A stretch of 64,000 bases of DNA, taken from contig NZ_JAKFFT010000004.1 in assembly GCF_021502655.1 (NCBI RefSeq), positions 806,001 through 870,000 on the forward strand, written 5' to 3'. The stretch is from Dyadobacter sp. CY347. Its GTDB lineage: Bacteria; Bacteroidota; Bacteroidia; Cytophagales; Spirosomataceae. The position numbers were made by a program, and so were the translations under genes. This document shows positions 47,381 through 56,432 of this stretch, piece after piece. Under the pieces are notes generated by a model. That model ran no database searches and was not told the DNA's origin. It saw only the letters and a program-made list of their open reading frames with translations. Positions within the stretch are counted from its first letter, which is position 1. Every line of letters begins with the position of its first letter.

Positions 47381-47895
47381 CGGTTTGATTTCAAAATGCG
47401 GGCGGTTACCAGCAGCTGGCCCGTATGCCTTTGCGTGTGTTCGGCGGCGTGAAAAAGCAAACCCAGGTGTGTGGACGGCAACATGGCCCGACCTACATAA
47501 CGGATATGTGTAAGCGTTTCTTTATCAGTATGTTTAAGCTGAACCAATGCGATTTGAATTTGCTTGTTAAATGTGTCCAGCAATTCGGTCAAAGCTGATT
47601 CTGTTGGTAATGGCTGACCTTCGGATTTCAGGTATGCAAGCTGATTTTCACTTAAAGATTCTGCCCTGGCGTAAGTGAAAAGGCGGTCGAGCACTCCGGT
47701 AAGGTGTTGTAAATGAAAGCCAACGGAAGCCACATCAGCCGGGCGTTCCCATAACGATGCAACAGGAAAATCGCTGAGCCCTGCATTGATTTCTTCCTGG
47801 GCCTGCATGAGTGCGTGGGCCACGGGTTGCAGATAATCGGAGATCTCAGGAAGCGGACCTCTGAGCCAGACTTCGGGTTTTGGGTGAATTTGCAT
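47377..47895 (-). CDS. DinB-like four-helix protein
   Basis: 172 residues from the ATG at 47895. DinB/YfiT-type helical bundle with VGFHLQHLTGVLDRLFTYA and LGLLFHAAEHTQRHTGQLLVTARIL, which supply the histidines of a metal site (H in HLQH, and H-x3-H in HAAEHTQRH). Members include thiol transferases and damage-inducible proteins of unclear role. The helicase terminator lies just upstream. Confidence 0.8.
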   Translation of the reverse strand: MQIHPKPEVWLRGPLPEISDYLQPVAHALMQAQEEINAGLSDFPVASLWERPADVASVGFHLQHLTGVLDRLFTYARAESLSENQLAYLKSEGQPLPTESALTELLDTFNKQIQIALVQLKHTDKETLTHIRYVGRAMLPSTHLGLLFHAAEHTQRHTGQLLVTARILKSNR

Positions 47896-47910
47896 CGCGA
47901 AAAGTAACAA

Positions 47911-47940
47911 AAAAAGGGACTTTGTTACAAGTCCCTTTTT
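47911..47940 (-). terminator. Intrinsic terminator after the DEAD-box helicase gene
   Basis: A perfect 12-bp stem, AAAAAGGGACTT (47911-47922) and AAGTCCCTTTTT (47929-47940), with a 6-nt loop. It lies downstream of the minus-strand helicase stop at 47958 and ends in a T run on that strand. Confidence 0.85.
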
Positions 47941-47957
47941 CCATCTGTTGCTATAAA

Positions 47958-49736
47958 TTATTTAGCGATATCAATTTGTACCGGCTTTCCTTTAATGGTG
48001 TTGCCATCCATCGCACGCAAAACCGCACGGGCATCACGCTCAGGAACGTCTACAAATGTGAATTTGTCATAAATGTCAATTGCTCCGATCGTTTTACCAG
48101 GAATGTTCGCTTCGCCTGCAATGGCTCCTACGATATCTTTTGGTAGAATGTGATCCTTACGGCCTAGGCTCAGGAACAAACGAGTCATGCCTGCTTCCGG
48201 TGTTGCAGAACGTTTTGATTCGTCGCGGCTGCCTTCAAATCTTGGACGTGATTCACCACGAGCTGCGGGTGCATAACGGTCATTTCCGCGTGGAGCGCTT
48301 TCTCTGCGATCTCCAAAACGGCCACCGCTCGATGGGCGACGCTCAAACCTGTCACTGCTGCCGCCTTCTCTGCGTCCGTCGCGTTCGCCGCGTCTTTCTT
48401 CCCAAGCCAGGTTAGCATCTGCATATTCGTTCTTCTGAACGCCCATGATCTGCTTAGCCATAGCGCCTACAACCTGCTCGGTAGAGTAACCTGCGTGGTG
48501 CAACATTTCCAACACATCGCCAAAAAGCTCCTGATCGTCGCCTTCTTTGATAGATGCAGAAATGCTTTCAACGAAACGTGCCTTACGCACACCTACGATA
48601 TCTTCGTAAGAAGGAATTACTCCTTTTTCAATTTTTACTTTGGTAAAGCCTTCAATGGTTTTCAAACGATATTTTTCATCGCGGGCAACCAGTGAGAATG
48701 CTTTTCCGGACAATCCGGCACGACCAGTACGGCCGATACGGTGTACGTAATATTCTTCGTCCAATGGAATGTCAAAGTTGATCACACCATCCAGTCCGCT
48801 TACGTCGATTCCGCGTGCTGCAACGTCCGTAGCCACAAGAATGGTTGTTACACCCGCCTTGAACTTGCTCATTACATTGCTACGCTGCTGCTGGCGCAAA
48901 TCGCCGTGGATTCCTTCCGAAGCATAACCTCTCAATTGAAGATCTTCAACGATTTCATCCACTTTTCTTTTGGTATTACAAAAAACAAGCAGTGATTTCA
49001 AATGGTGCATGTCGATCAGGCGCGTCATTACTTCAACTTTCGCCTGTGGCTTCACTTCAAAGTAAACTTGCTCAATGTTCACGTTAGTCAACTCATTACG
49101 AACCACTTTGATCAAAATAGGATCAGTCTGGAAACGTTTTGTGATCGACATGATCGGCTTGGACATTGTTGCTGAGAACAAGATCGTCTGACGGTCAGAT
49201 GGCATATCGGCCAGAATGCTTTCGATGTCCTCGCGGAAACCCATGTCAAGCATTTCATCTGCTTCGTCAAGCACCATCATGCGCACTTCGTCAAATTTCA
49301 AAGTTTTGCGTTCCATATGGTCCATTACACGCCCAGGCGTTCCTACAACAATATGAACGCCTTTTTTAAGCGAGCGGATCTGACGATCGATAGAATCGCC
49401 ACCGTAGATTGCTTCAATTCTAAGTCCTTTTACATATTTAGCCAAACGGCCAATTTCTTCGGAAACCTGCACCGCCAATTCGCGGGTAGGGCAAAGCACA
49501 AGTGCCTGAACGGCATTATTAGATACGTCAATTCTTTCCAATACGGGAATACCAAACGCTGCCGTTTTTCCGGTTCCTGTTTGTGCTTGTCCGATCACGT
49601 CAGATCCCTGCATTACTGCGGGAATTCCTTGTGCCTGTATGGGTGAGGGTTTAGTAAAACCCATTTCAGTAAGGGCTTTAAGGATGTTTTCTGAGAGGCC
49701 AAGCTCTTCGAAAGTTTCGAAATTTTCAGTAGTCAT
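47958..49736 (-). CDS. DEAD-box RNA helicase (CsdA/DeaD-like)
   Basis: 592 residues. RecA-like helicase core with Q motif (LGLSENILKALTEMGFTKPSPIQ), Walker A AQTGTGKT, PTRELA, DEAD in VLDEADEML, SAT (LFSAT) and HRIGRTGR. A linker rich in Arg, Gly and Ser (about 440-520) follows, then a DbpA-type RNA-binding domain at the C-terminus (about 525-592, RLFLSLGRKDHILPKDIVGAI). It should unwind RNA in ribosome assembly or cold adaptation. The ~410-base leader upstream is unusually long and structured. It is probably monocistronic, since its terminator is immediate. Confidence 0.94.
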   Translation of the reverse strand: MTTENFETFEELGLSENILKALTEMGFTKPSPIQAQGIPAVMQGSDVIGQAQTGTGKTAAFGIPVLERIDVSNNAVQALVLCPTRELAVQVSEEIGRLAKYVKGLRIEAIYGGDSIDRQIRSLKKGVHIVVGTPGRVMDHMERKTLKFDEVRMMVLDEADEMLDMGFREDIESILADMPSDRQTILFSATMSKPIMSITKRFQTDPILIKVVRNELTNVNIEQVYFEVKPQAKVEVMTRLIDMHHLKSLLVFCNTKRKVDEIVEDLQLRGYASEGIHGDLRQQQRSNVMSKFKAGVTTILVATDVAARGIDVSGLDGVINFDIPLDEEYYVHRIGRTGRAGLSGKAFSLVARDEKYRLKTIEGFTKVKIEKGVIPSYEDIVGVRKARFVESISASIKEGDDQELFGDVLEMLHHAGYSTEQVVGAMAKQIMGVQKNEYADANLAWEERRGERDGRREGGSSDRFERRPSSGGRFGDRRESAPRGNDRYAPAARGESRPRFEGSRDESKRSATPEAGMTRLFLSLGRKDHILPKDIVGAIAGEANIPGKTIGAIDIYDKFTFVDVPERDARAVLRAMDGNTIKGKPVQIDIAK

Positions 49737-50146
49737 TATATTTATTTTTGTATTAATTCTTGGGTAAATAAAAGATAGTCAAATTGTTACGGTTATTTGA
49801 ATGCTGCTCCGGATCGCCGTAACAGAAAACGTATCGTAGGTCAACAGGCTCGATGGGTTGAAGCCAGAAACAATAAAATTGTCCCATAACCAAAAACTCA
49901 AAGCCAAATTTTAAACTAATTCAAAAGGGGATTGCGCAAAGCCCACCACAAACCATCCGTGGGGTCCTGCATGAGAACGGTGTGAGCCAACCGGGCGAAT
50001 TTTAAGGTTGGTAGCGAATCTAAAAGTGCTAAACCGTGTAAGAAGCAGAGAGACGAACGGATGTTCGTTCAAATTTTATGCAAAAGTAAGGAAATGTTTC
50101 GAAATAACAATGCTGGCGTCAAAATAATTGTAATATTTCGGGAAAC
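49737..50146 (-). other. Long structured leader upstream of the DEAD-box helicase gene
   Basis: About 400 bases hold no credible gene on either strand. Three small inverted repeats are seen: GTTACGG/CCGTAAC (49786-49792 with 49817-49823), CCAACC/GGTTGG (49987-49992 with 50006-50011) and ACGAAC/GTTCGT (50053-50058 with 50063-50068). No tRNA or known RNA family is recognisable. A promoter with the full consensus was not found; TAAAATTTG-like strings have one base too many. Most likely a 5' UTR with a regulatory fold. Confidence 0.4.
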
Positions 50147-50180
50147 GAAAAAACCTGACCGGCTTTTCAGCCAGCCAGGT
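50147..50180 (-). terminator. Intrinsic terminator of the alanine dehydrogenase gene
   Basis: On the minus strand ACCTGGCTGGCT, a GAAA-like loop and AGCCGGTCAGGT, with two mismatches, followed by a T run (TTTTTT). It lies about 20 bases after the ald stop at 50198. Confidence 0.8.
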
Positions 50181-50197
50181 CATATTAGCTAGGTTTG

Positions 50198-51313
50198 TTA
50201 TTGAAATACTTCTTTCACATCGGTGTACGGAAGGTTCCAGGCATCGGAAACACCTTTGAAAACCACTTTTCCATTCACCACATTCAATCCTTTACGCAGC
50301 TCTTCATTTGTTGAGCAGGCACTTTTCCAGCCATTATTGGCAAGATGCAGCGCATAAGGCAATGTTGCATTGGTCAAAGCGAGGGTAGATGTGTAAGGCA
50401 CTGCGCCGGGCATGTTGGCCACACAATAATGTACGACGCCGTCAACTTCATAGATCGGATCTTCGTGGGTTGTTGCTTTGGATGTTTCAAAACATCCGCC
50501 CTGGTCGATGGCCACATCCACCATCACCGTGCCGGGCTTCATCAATTTAAGCATATCACGTGTAATCAGCGACGGCGCTTTGGCGCCCGGGATCAGCACG
50601 CCACCAATGATCAGGTTAGTGCTTTTGATCAGCTCACGAATGTTGTATTCGTTGGACATCACCGTGTCCACATTCGCAGGCATAATGTCTTCCAGATATC
50701 TTAACCGAGGCAAACTAATGTCAACGATTGTTACATTGGCACCCAGGCCGGCGGCCATTTTTGCAGCCTGAGTTCCTACGATCCCGCCACCTAATACGAG
50801 CACATTAGCAGGCTTAACGCCCGCAACGCCGCCGAGAAGGATCCCAAAACCGCCCATTGGTTTTTCCAGATATTTGGCGCCTTCCTGAATGGCCATTCTG
50901 CCCGCAACTTCGCTCATAGGAACGAGCAATGGCAGACTTCTGTCTGTCTTTTCAACCGTTTCGTAGGCCAGACAAACGGCTTTTCGCTCGATCATGGCAT
51001 GCGTTAATGGTTCGGAAGAAGCAAAGTGGAAGTATGTAAACAGCAATTGGTTTTCTTTAATGAGTCCGTATTCGCTGGCGATCGGCTCTTTTACTTTGAT
51101 GATCATTTCGGCGATGGCGTAAACTTCCTCAATGGTTGGAAGGATCACTGCACCGGCTTCTGCATATAGTTCGTCGCTGAAACCGCTGCCTTTGCCTGCT
51201 TCTGCCTGCACATATATAGTATGTCCGTGCTTGCGAAATTCTGTTACTCCGGCGGGCGTTACGGCAACGCGGTTTTCATTATTTTTGATTTCTTTGGGAA
51301 CACCAATGATCAT
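50198..51313 (-). CDS. ald: Alanine dehydrogenase
   Basis: 371 residues, the family length. It interconverts L-alanine and pyruvate plus ammonia with NAD. The N-terminus MIIGVPKEIKNNENRVAVTPAGV, the pyruvate-site K-R-L-like region, the dinucleotide-binding VLVLGGGIVGTQAAKMAAGLGA, and the C-terminal HYCVANMPGAVPYTSTLALTN are diagnostic. It is divergent from an Lrp/AsnC regulator, an arrangement that in other bacteria makes that protein its regulator (AldR). A -7 box TACTTTTG (51368-51361) lies before the start. Confidence 0.96.
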   Translation of the reverse strand: MIIGVPKEIKNNENRVAVTPAGVTEFRKHGHTIYVQAEAGKGSGFSDELYAEAGAVILPTIEEVYAIAEMIIKVKEPIASEYGLIKENQLLFTYFHFASSEPLTHAMIERKAVCLAYETVEKTDRSLPLLVPMSEVAGRMAIQEGAKYLEKPMGGFGILLGGVAGVKPANVLVLGGGIVGTQAAKMAAGLGANVTIVDISLPRLRYLEDIMPANVDTVMSNEYNIRELIKSTNLIIGGVLIPGAKAPSLITRDMLKLMKPGTVMVDVAIDQGGCFETSKATTHEDPIYEVDGVVHYCVANMPGAVPYTSTLALTNATLPYALHLANNGWKSACSTNEELRKGLNVVNGKVVFKGVSDAWNLPYTDVKEVFQ

Positions 51314-51496
51314 TGGATAGTCAGTTTGTGATGTGTAGGAATTTTAATTTTCGAAGTTGACAAAAGTACTTTTTGTAGAAAAAAGATGCTATGTCTTCCC
51401 GTAAGGACAGGAAAAAAAACTATTTTTGGTCATATATGTAAAAAAATATTCGGCATACATTCTTCTTAATATTAAACAGCCGATAAAAAATACTTT
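51314..51496. promoter_or_regulatory. Divergent promoter region between ald and the Lrp/AsnC gene
   Basis: Contains two exact -7 boxes: TACTTTTG (51368-51361, minus, for ald) and TATTTTTG (51421-51428, plus, for the regulator). Neither has a TTG at the right spacing. The centre is A+T-rich; operators for the regulator are expected here but cannot be read by eye. Confidence 0.45.
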
Positions 51497-51958
51497 ATGC
51501 AGCCCGATCTCACAGACCGTAAAATAATGGAATTGCTGCAAGCGGATTCCCAGCTGACAATCAAGGAGATAGCGAGCAGGATCAATTTGTCGGTGACGCC
51601 GGTCCACGAACGCATCCGGAAATTGGAAAAAGAGGGAATTATTGATAAATATGTTTGCCTGCTTAACCGCCGCAAACTGGGAAAAGCGCTGGTCGTTTAT
51701 TGCAATATTACATTGGATAAACAGCGAAAAGAAAGCTTTGAAGATTTCAATCAGGCCATTGTGAAAATGAGCGAAGTGCTGGAATGTTCGGTTGTTTCGG
51801 GGAACTTCGATTATATGTTGAAAGTGATCGTGGAAGATGCCGAAGCTTACAATCAATTTTACCAGCACAAACTTTCTGCCCTTAAAAGTGTGTTACACAT
51901 CAGCAGTTATTTCGTAATTTCCGAAATCAAGTACACAACGGGAATCTCGGTGGTGTAA
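51497..51958 (+). CDS. Lrp/AsnC family transcriptional regulator (AldR-like)
   Basis: 153 residues. N-terminal winged helix (LTDRKIMELLQADSQLTIKEIA, LSVTPVHERIRKLEKEGII) and a C-terminal RAM/AsnC ligand-binding domain (about 65-145) with CSVVSGNFDYMLKVIVED, whose G-x-x-D-Y-M-L-K is the family core. Amino-acid binding sets its oligomer. It is divergent from ald, so alanine is the probable effector; this is inference from gene order and family precedent. Confidence 0.9.
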   Translation: MQPDLTDRKIMELLQADSQLTIKEIASRINLSVTPVHERIRKLEKEGIIDKYVCLLNRRKLGKALVVYCNITLDKQRKESFEDFNQAIVKMSEVLECSVVSGNFDYMLKVIVEDAEAYNQFYQHKLSALKSVLHISSYFVISEIKYTTGISVV

Positions 51959-52034
51959 GTTTACTGCCAGCGTATTTTTGAATTTCCTGATTAATAGGCG
52001 GCTAGCATCAGCGAATTGCCCAAAGCCACAGATA

Positions 52035-53057
52035 ATGAATAAAAATTTTAAAGATGGCCTTAACCTGATGTCCAAGGTTACACCCAAAAGGGCCTGGAAT
52101 GCCATCCAGATATTGAGCAGCTATTTTTATTCAAAAGCAACAGGTAACCCGGTCCATTGGGGCATGCCGATCGCCATTTCATTTGAGCCCACCACTTCCT
52201 GCAATTTACGTTGTCCCGAATGTCCCAGCGGCCTGCGCTCATTCACGCGCCCGACGGGGATGATGGAAGAGAAATTATACAAAAAGACCATTGACGAACT
52301 TGCCGATACATTATTATATCTGATTTTTTACTTCCAGGGAGAGCCTTATCTGCATCCCAAATTCTTTGAACTGGTTCAGTATGCGCATGATAAGGGCATT
52401 TACACAGCCACTTCAACCAATGCACATTATCTGACGGACGAAAAGGCAAAGAAAACAGTTGAGTCCGGTTTGGACCGTTTGATTATTTCCATTGACGGCA
52501 CTACGCAGGACGTTTACCAGCAATATCGCATTGGCGGCAATCTGGAAAAGGTTCTGGAAGGAACGCGCAACATTATCAAATGGAAAAAAGAACTGAAATC
52601 GGCTACGCCGCATGTGATCTTCCAGTTTTTGGTGGTGAAACCCAATGAACATCAGATTGAGGATGTGAAGAAGTTGGCTGAGGAAATGGGCGTGGATGAA
52701 GTGGGCTTGAAAACGGCGCAGATCTATGATTACGAAGAAGGCTCGGATTTGATCCCGACCATTGAAAAATATTCCCGCTACGAAAAAGCCGAAACCGGGC
52801 GCTATTCTATCAAAAATAAATTTGTAGACCATTGCTGGAAAATGTGGCACTCCTGTGTCATCACCTGGGACGGTGCTGTGGTGCCTTGCTGTTTTGATAA
52901 AGACGCCGAATATCAGCTCGGTGATATGAAGCGGGAAACATTCCGTCAGCTTTGGAAAGGCAAAAAGTATAGCGACTTCCGGGCGTCATTGATCCGTTCC
53001 CGATCCGAGATCGAAATGTGCAAAAACTGCACTGAAGGAACCCAGGTCTGGGCGTGA
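52035..53057 (+). CDS. Radical SAM protein with SPASM-type C-terminal cysteines
   Basis: 340 residues from the ATG at 52035. The radical SAM cluster motif is C56-x3-C60-x2-C63 (CNLRCPEC), in a TIM-barrel core with GEPYLHP and LIISIDGTTQDVYQQYR. The C-terminal region has CWKMWHSCVITWDGAVVPCC and MCKNC, giving the extra cysteines of SPASM/twitch domains that bind auxiliary iron-sulfur clusters. SPASM enzymes modify peptides or other substrates. No precursor peptide is visible within about 150 bases on either side. Confidence 0.9.
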   Translation: MNKNFKDGLNLMSKVTPKRAWNAIQILSSYFYSKATGNPVHWGMPIAISFEPTTSCNLRCPECPSGLRSFTRPTGMMEEKLYKKTIDELADTLLYLIFYFQGEPYLHPKFFELVQYAHDKGIYTATSTNAHYLTDEKAKKTVESGLDRLIISIDGTTQDVYQQYRIGGNLEKVLEGTRNIIKWKKELKSATPHVIFQFLVVKPNEHQIEDVKKLAEEMGVDEVGLKTAQIYDYEEGSDLIPTIEKYSRYEKAETGRYSIKNKFVDHCWKMWHSCVITWDGAVVPCCFDKDAEYQLGDMKRETFRQLWKGKKYSDFRASLIRSRSEIEMCKNCTEGTQVWA

Positions 53058-53222
53058 AACACTTCAAAAAAAGGCATCGTTTTTATTTTTAATTAAATAA
53101 TAATCTTAAATAAGTAACTGAATACTAGTCATTTAAATGATTTATTTAAAACTCCGTGGAACATTTTTTGGTGAATTGCCCCGAATAATAGAAATTTGAC
53201 CTTGGGTAACTCAAATGAATAC

Positions 53223-54020
53223 ATGGGCAAAGTAATTGCAATTGCAAACCAAAAAGGAGGAGTAGGGAAAACGACAACTGCCATTAATCTTGCGGCAAGC
53301 CTCGCCGCGCTTGAATTCCGCACGCTGATCATCGATGCGGACCCACAGGCCAATTCAACTTCCGGGCTTGGTTTTAATCCGCAGGAGATGGAAAACAGCA
53401 TTTACGAATGCATGGTGGAGCAGGCCAAAACGGCGGATATTATCCTGGAAACCGATTTCCCGAATTTAAATTTATTACCCTCACACATTGATCTCGTAGG
53501 CGCTGAAATAGAGATGATCAATCTCAAAAACCGCGAGCAGCGCATGAAAGATGCGATTGCCGAGATCCGTGACGACTACGACTTTATCATTATAGACTGT
53601 TCGCCCTCACTCGGGCTTATCACCATCAACAGCCTTACTGCGGCCGATTCGGTCATTATTCCGGTTCAATGTGAATATTTTGCATTAGAAGGACTTGGTA
53701 AGCTCTTGAATACCATCACCATTATCCAATCCAGGCTGAACACCGGGCTGATCATCGAAGGCATTTTGCTGACGATGTATGATTTGCGTTTGCGCTTGTC
53801 CAACCAGGTTGTGAATGAGGTGACCAGCCACTTTGAATCACTTGTTTTCAACACCATTATCCCTCGAAATGTACGTATCAGTGAGGCGCCAAGTTATGGA
53901 ATTCCTGTTATGGCGCAGGATGCAGACAGTAAGGGAGCGGTGAGCTATTTAAATCTTGCCCGGGAAATTCTGAGTAAAAACGGTTTGCTATCTTCTGATA
54001 AACAGCTGGGTGTAAACTAA
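53223..54020 (+). CDS. parA: ParA/Soj family chromosome-partition ATPase
   Basis: 265 residues from the ATG at 53223; the frame is open to 53196, but GKVIAIANQKGGVGKTT starts here. Walker A is KGGVGKTT (11-18), the deviant A' IIDADPQANST, and Walker B IIDCSPSLGLI. It hydrolyses ATP on the nucleoid to move ParB-bound origins. parB begins 27 nt later. A parA-parB pair this close together is usual near the origin of replication, so oriC may be not far away. Confidence 0.95.
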   Translation: MGKVIAIANQKGGVGKTTTAINLAASLAALEFRTLIIDADPQANSTSGLGFNPQEMENSIYECMVEQAKTADIILETDFPNLNLLPSHIDLVGAEIEMINLKNREQRMKDAIAEIRDDYDFIIIDCSPSLGLITINSLTAADSVIIPVQCEYFALEGLGKLLNTITIIQSRLNTGLIIEGILLTMYDLRLRLSNQVVNEVTSHFESLVFNTIIPRNVRISEAPSYGIPVMAQDADSKGAVSYLNLAREILSKNGLLSSDKQLGVN

Positions 54021-54047
54021 ATAAATGGTTTGAATAGCGAGAAAGCA

Positions 54048-54962
54048 ATGGAGAACAGCAAAGCGAAGAAAATGACAGGATTGGGGAGAGGCCTTGGAGC
54101 GCTTCTTCAGGATTCTGAAAAAGTAAATACGCACAGGACAAAAGAACGGCCGTCTTCCACAGATGTGGTCGGTTCGATGAGCGAGATAGATGTCAGCCAG
54201 ATTGAGGCCAATCCTTACCAGCCCCGCACGAAATTTGACCAGGAATCATTGCAGGAACTTGCGGACTCCATTCGGGTTCAGGGCATTATCCAACCCATTA
54301 CCGTAAGACAATTATCAGAAGACAGCTATCAGCTGATCTCCGGAGAAAGGCGTTTGCAGGCTTCCCGGTCCATTGGGATGACCGCAATCCCTGCTTATAT
54401 AAGGACTGCAAATGACCAGCAAATGCTGGAAATGGCGCTGATCGAGAACATTCAGCGTGAAAATCTCAACTCCATTGAAATTGCGCTCAGCTATCAACGG
54501 CTGATTTTAGAATGTAATCTCAAACAGGAAGAATTGGGCGTCCGGGTTGGTAAAAATCGCACGACAGTCAACAACTATATAAGGTTACTGAAACTGCCGC
54601 CGGTAATCCAGGCTGCGCTTCGGGATAACCAGATTAGTATGGGACATGCCCGGGCTATTATTACCATTAACAGCGATCAGAGTCAATTAAAGATTTTTAA
54701 CAAAATAATTGAAGAGGGCTGGTCGGTGCGAAAAGTGGAAGAGGAGGTCAGAAAGCTGGGAATGATGAGTAATATCTCGTTTGCGAGCAAAAAACAGGCA
54801 ACAATTAATCAAGAAATTAAGTCGTTACAGTTTCAATTATCGTCCTTTTTCGGGGCAAAGGTTTCCGTGAAAAGTAATAATGACAACAAAGGGGAAATTA
54901 AAATTCCTTTCGGATCGCAGGACGAACTGAAAAAGATTCTGGAAACACTGAAATTTAAATAA
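54048..54962 (+). CDS. parB: ParB family partition protein
   Basis: 304 residues from the ATG at 54048. N-terminal GLGRGLGALL motif recognised by ParA, the ParB/Srx CTP-binding domain (NPYQPRTKFD, GERRLQAS with E-R-R) and the helix-turn-helix (KQEELGVRVGKNRTTVNNYIRLL) that binds parS, then a C-terminal dimerisation domain. The gene has a normal length. No parS is recognised close by; a GTGAAACA half-site at 53054-53061 is not a full site. Confidence 0.94.
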   Translation: MENSKAKKMTGLGRGLGALLQDSEKVNTHRTKERPSSTDVVGSMSEIDVSQIEANPYQPRTKFDQESLQELADSIRVQGIIQPITVRQLSEDSYQLISGERRLQASRSIGMTAIPAYIRTANDQQMLEMALIENIQRENLNSIEIALSYQRLILECNLKQEELGVRVGKNRTTVNNYIRLLKLPPVIQAALRDNQISMGHARAIITINSDQSQLKIFNKIIEEGWSVRKVEEEVRKLGMMSNISFASKKQATINQEIKSLQFQLSSFFGAKVSVKSNNDNKGEIKIPFGSQDELKKILETLKFK

Positions 54963-54965
54963 CAA

Positions 54966-55661
54966 TTGAAAAACTGGTTTTGGCTTATCGTCATTGTGTT
55001 GTTTTCTGAGGAGGCCATAGCGCAACAAACAGCAAAGGATTCATTACAAAAGGGTCAAGTTCAGGTTATTCCGGCGGACAGCACCATTATTTCGGCAGTG
55101 GATTCTTTGACCGGTAAGAAAAAGGAGAAGAAGTTTTTCCCGGTTCCTAAAACGGCAACCAGACTTGCATTGATTCCGGGCGGCGGACAGATTTACAACC
55201 GGGATTACTGGAAACTTCCCATTGTTTACATTGCATTTGGAGGTGGGTTGTACGCATATTATCTCAACTCATTGAAATATCACGATTACCTGGATGCATA
55301 CAGAAGTTTCTATGATTTGAATCCGGACAGTCCCAATTATGGAAATATAAAAGCGGGGCTCACGCCAGACTCAACGCGGACAATCAGGGTTCGCAATCTG
55401 TTGAATACAAATAGTGTTTACACGGTTACCAAAAGAGACCAGGCGGCAAGAGGGAAAAATTACTGGCGGCGTAACCGCGGGTTCGCTTTAATTGTATCCG
55501 GGTTGATTTATACGTTGTCTATTGTTGAAGCGAATGTTGCGGCACATTTAAAGACATTTGATCTGTCGGACGACCTGACATTGCGTGTTGAGCCAAAACT
55601 GAATCAGCCTGCCATGCTGACGCCTACACCCGGATTAAGGCTTGTTTTTAACTTAAAATAA
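54966..55661 (+). CDS. DUF5683 family exported protein
   Basis: 231 residues starting at a TTG (54966), 4 nt after parB; no ATG is in frame near the signal peptide (KNWFWLIVIVLFSEEAIAQ). DUF5683 core: ATRLALIPGGGQIYNRDYWKLPIVYIAFGGGLYAYYLNSLKY, with two short hydrophobic helices, and later GFALIVSGLIYTLSIVEANVAAHL. It is common in Bacteroidota next to parAB and dapB, suggesting a housekeeping envelope function that is not known. Confidence 0.85.
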   Translation: MKNWFWLIVIVLFSEEAIAQQTAKDSLQKGQVQVIPADSTIISAVDSLTGKKKEKKFFPVPKTATRLALIPGGGQIYNRDYWKLPIVYIAFGGGLYAYYLNSLKYHDYLDAYRSFYDLNPDSPNYGNIKAGLTPDSTRTIRVRNLLNTNSVYTVTKRDQAARGKNYWRRNRGFALIVSGLIYTLSIVEANVAAHLKTFDLSDDLTLRVEPKLNQPAMLTPTPGLRLVFNLK

Positions 55662-55686
55662 TAAGTACCGAATAAATTTACGCTTG

Positions 55687-56400
55687 ATGAGGATTTTATT
55701 ACTGGGTTATGGAAAGATGGGAAAGACGATTGAAAATATTGCCATTGAAAGAGGGCATTCGATCGTGGGTAAGATAGATGTCAATAACCGTTCGGAATTG
55801 GATGCATTGCAACCGGGCGACGTGGATGTTGCCATAGAATTCAGCGCCCCGGAAGCTGCCTATAACAATATTACAGAATGTTTGAAAAAAGGATGGCCTG
55901 TCGTAAGCGGCACAACCGGCTGGCTCGAACACCGCGCAGAAATTGAAAATCTTTGCGTACAACAGAACGGCGCTTTCTTTTATGCTTCCAATTACAGCAT
56001 TGGTGTAAACCTTTTCTTCCGTCTCAGCCGCCAGCTAGCCCGGTTGATGAACGGCCACGGTTACCAGCAATCCATGACCGAAATTCACCACATTCACAAG
56101 CTGGATGCACCCAGCGGAACTGCTATCACACTTGCAGAAGGCATTTCAGACGAAATCGATAACCTTGAAGGCTGGAAACTAGCCCCTGAAAATGAGACCG
56201 GTTACCTGCAAATCATCTCGAAAAGAGAGGGAGAGGTTCCGGGAACGCACATTGTCCGTTACGAATCGGAGGTGGATACCATTGAAATTTCACATACCGC
56301 ACATAGCCGCAAAGGTTTTGCCCTGGGCGCGGTCGTTTCCGCGGAATGGCTTCCGGGCAGAAACGGTGTTTTTAGCATGAATGACCTCCTGAAAATTTAA
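55687..56400 (+). CDS. dapB: 4-hydroxy-tetrahydrodipicolinate reductase
   Basis: 237 residues. It makes tetrahydrodipicolinate in the lysine and diaminopimelate pathway. N-terminal NAD(P)-binding LLLGYGKMGKTIENIA, GTTGW, and the substrate loop EIHHIHKLDAPSGTA with the catalytic H-H and K. The protein is slightly shorter than E. coli DapB. It starts 25 nt after the DUF5683 gene and is followed by lepB, so a parAB-DUF5683-dapB-lepB operon is likely. Confidence 0.95.
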   Translation: MRILLLGYGKMGKTIENIAIERGHSIVGKIDVNNRSELDALQPGDVDVAIEFSAPEAAYNNITECLKKGWPVVSGTTGWLEHRAEIENLCVQQNGAFFYASNYSIGVNLFFRLSRQLARLMNGHGYQQSMTEIHHIHKLDAPSGTAITLAEGISDEIDNLEGWKLAPENETGYLQIISKREGEVPGTHIVRYESEVDTIEISHTAHSRKGFALGAVVSAEWLPGRNGVFSMNDLLKI

Positions 56401-56432
56401 ATACAAACTCTTAACTATCAATTGAATATAGC

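Noticed and set aside
49920..50070. Possible group II intron or other known structured RNA
   Set aside because: GTGAGCC-like and hairpin elements are present, but the domain V consensus and an encoded reverse transcriptase are absent.
53054..53061. GTGAAACA, which equals half of the parS palindrome
   Set aside because: The other half does not match (GTCTGGGC), and the site overlaps the end of the radical SAM gene. No full parS was seen in the window.
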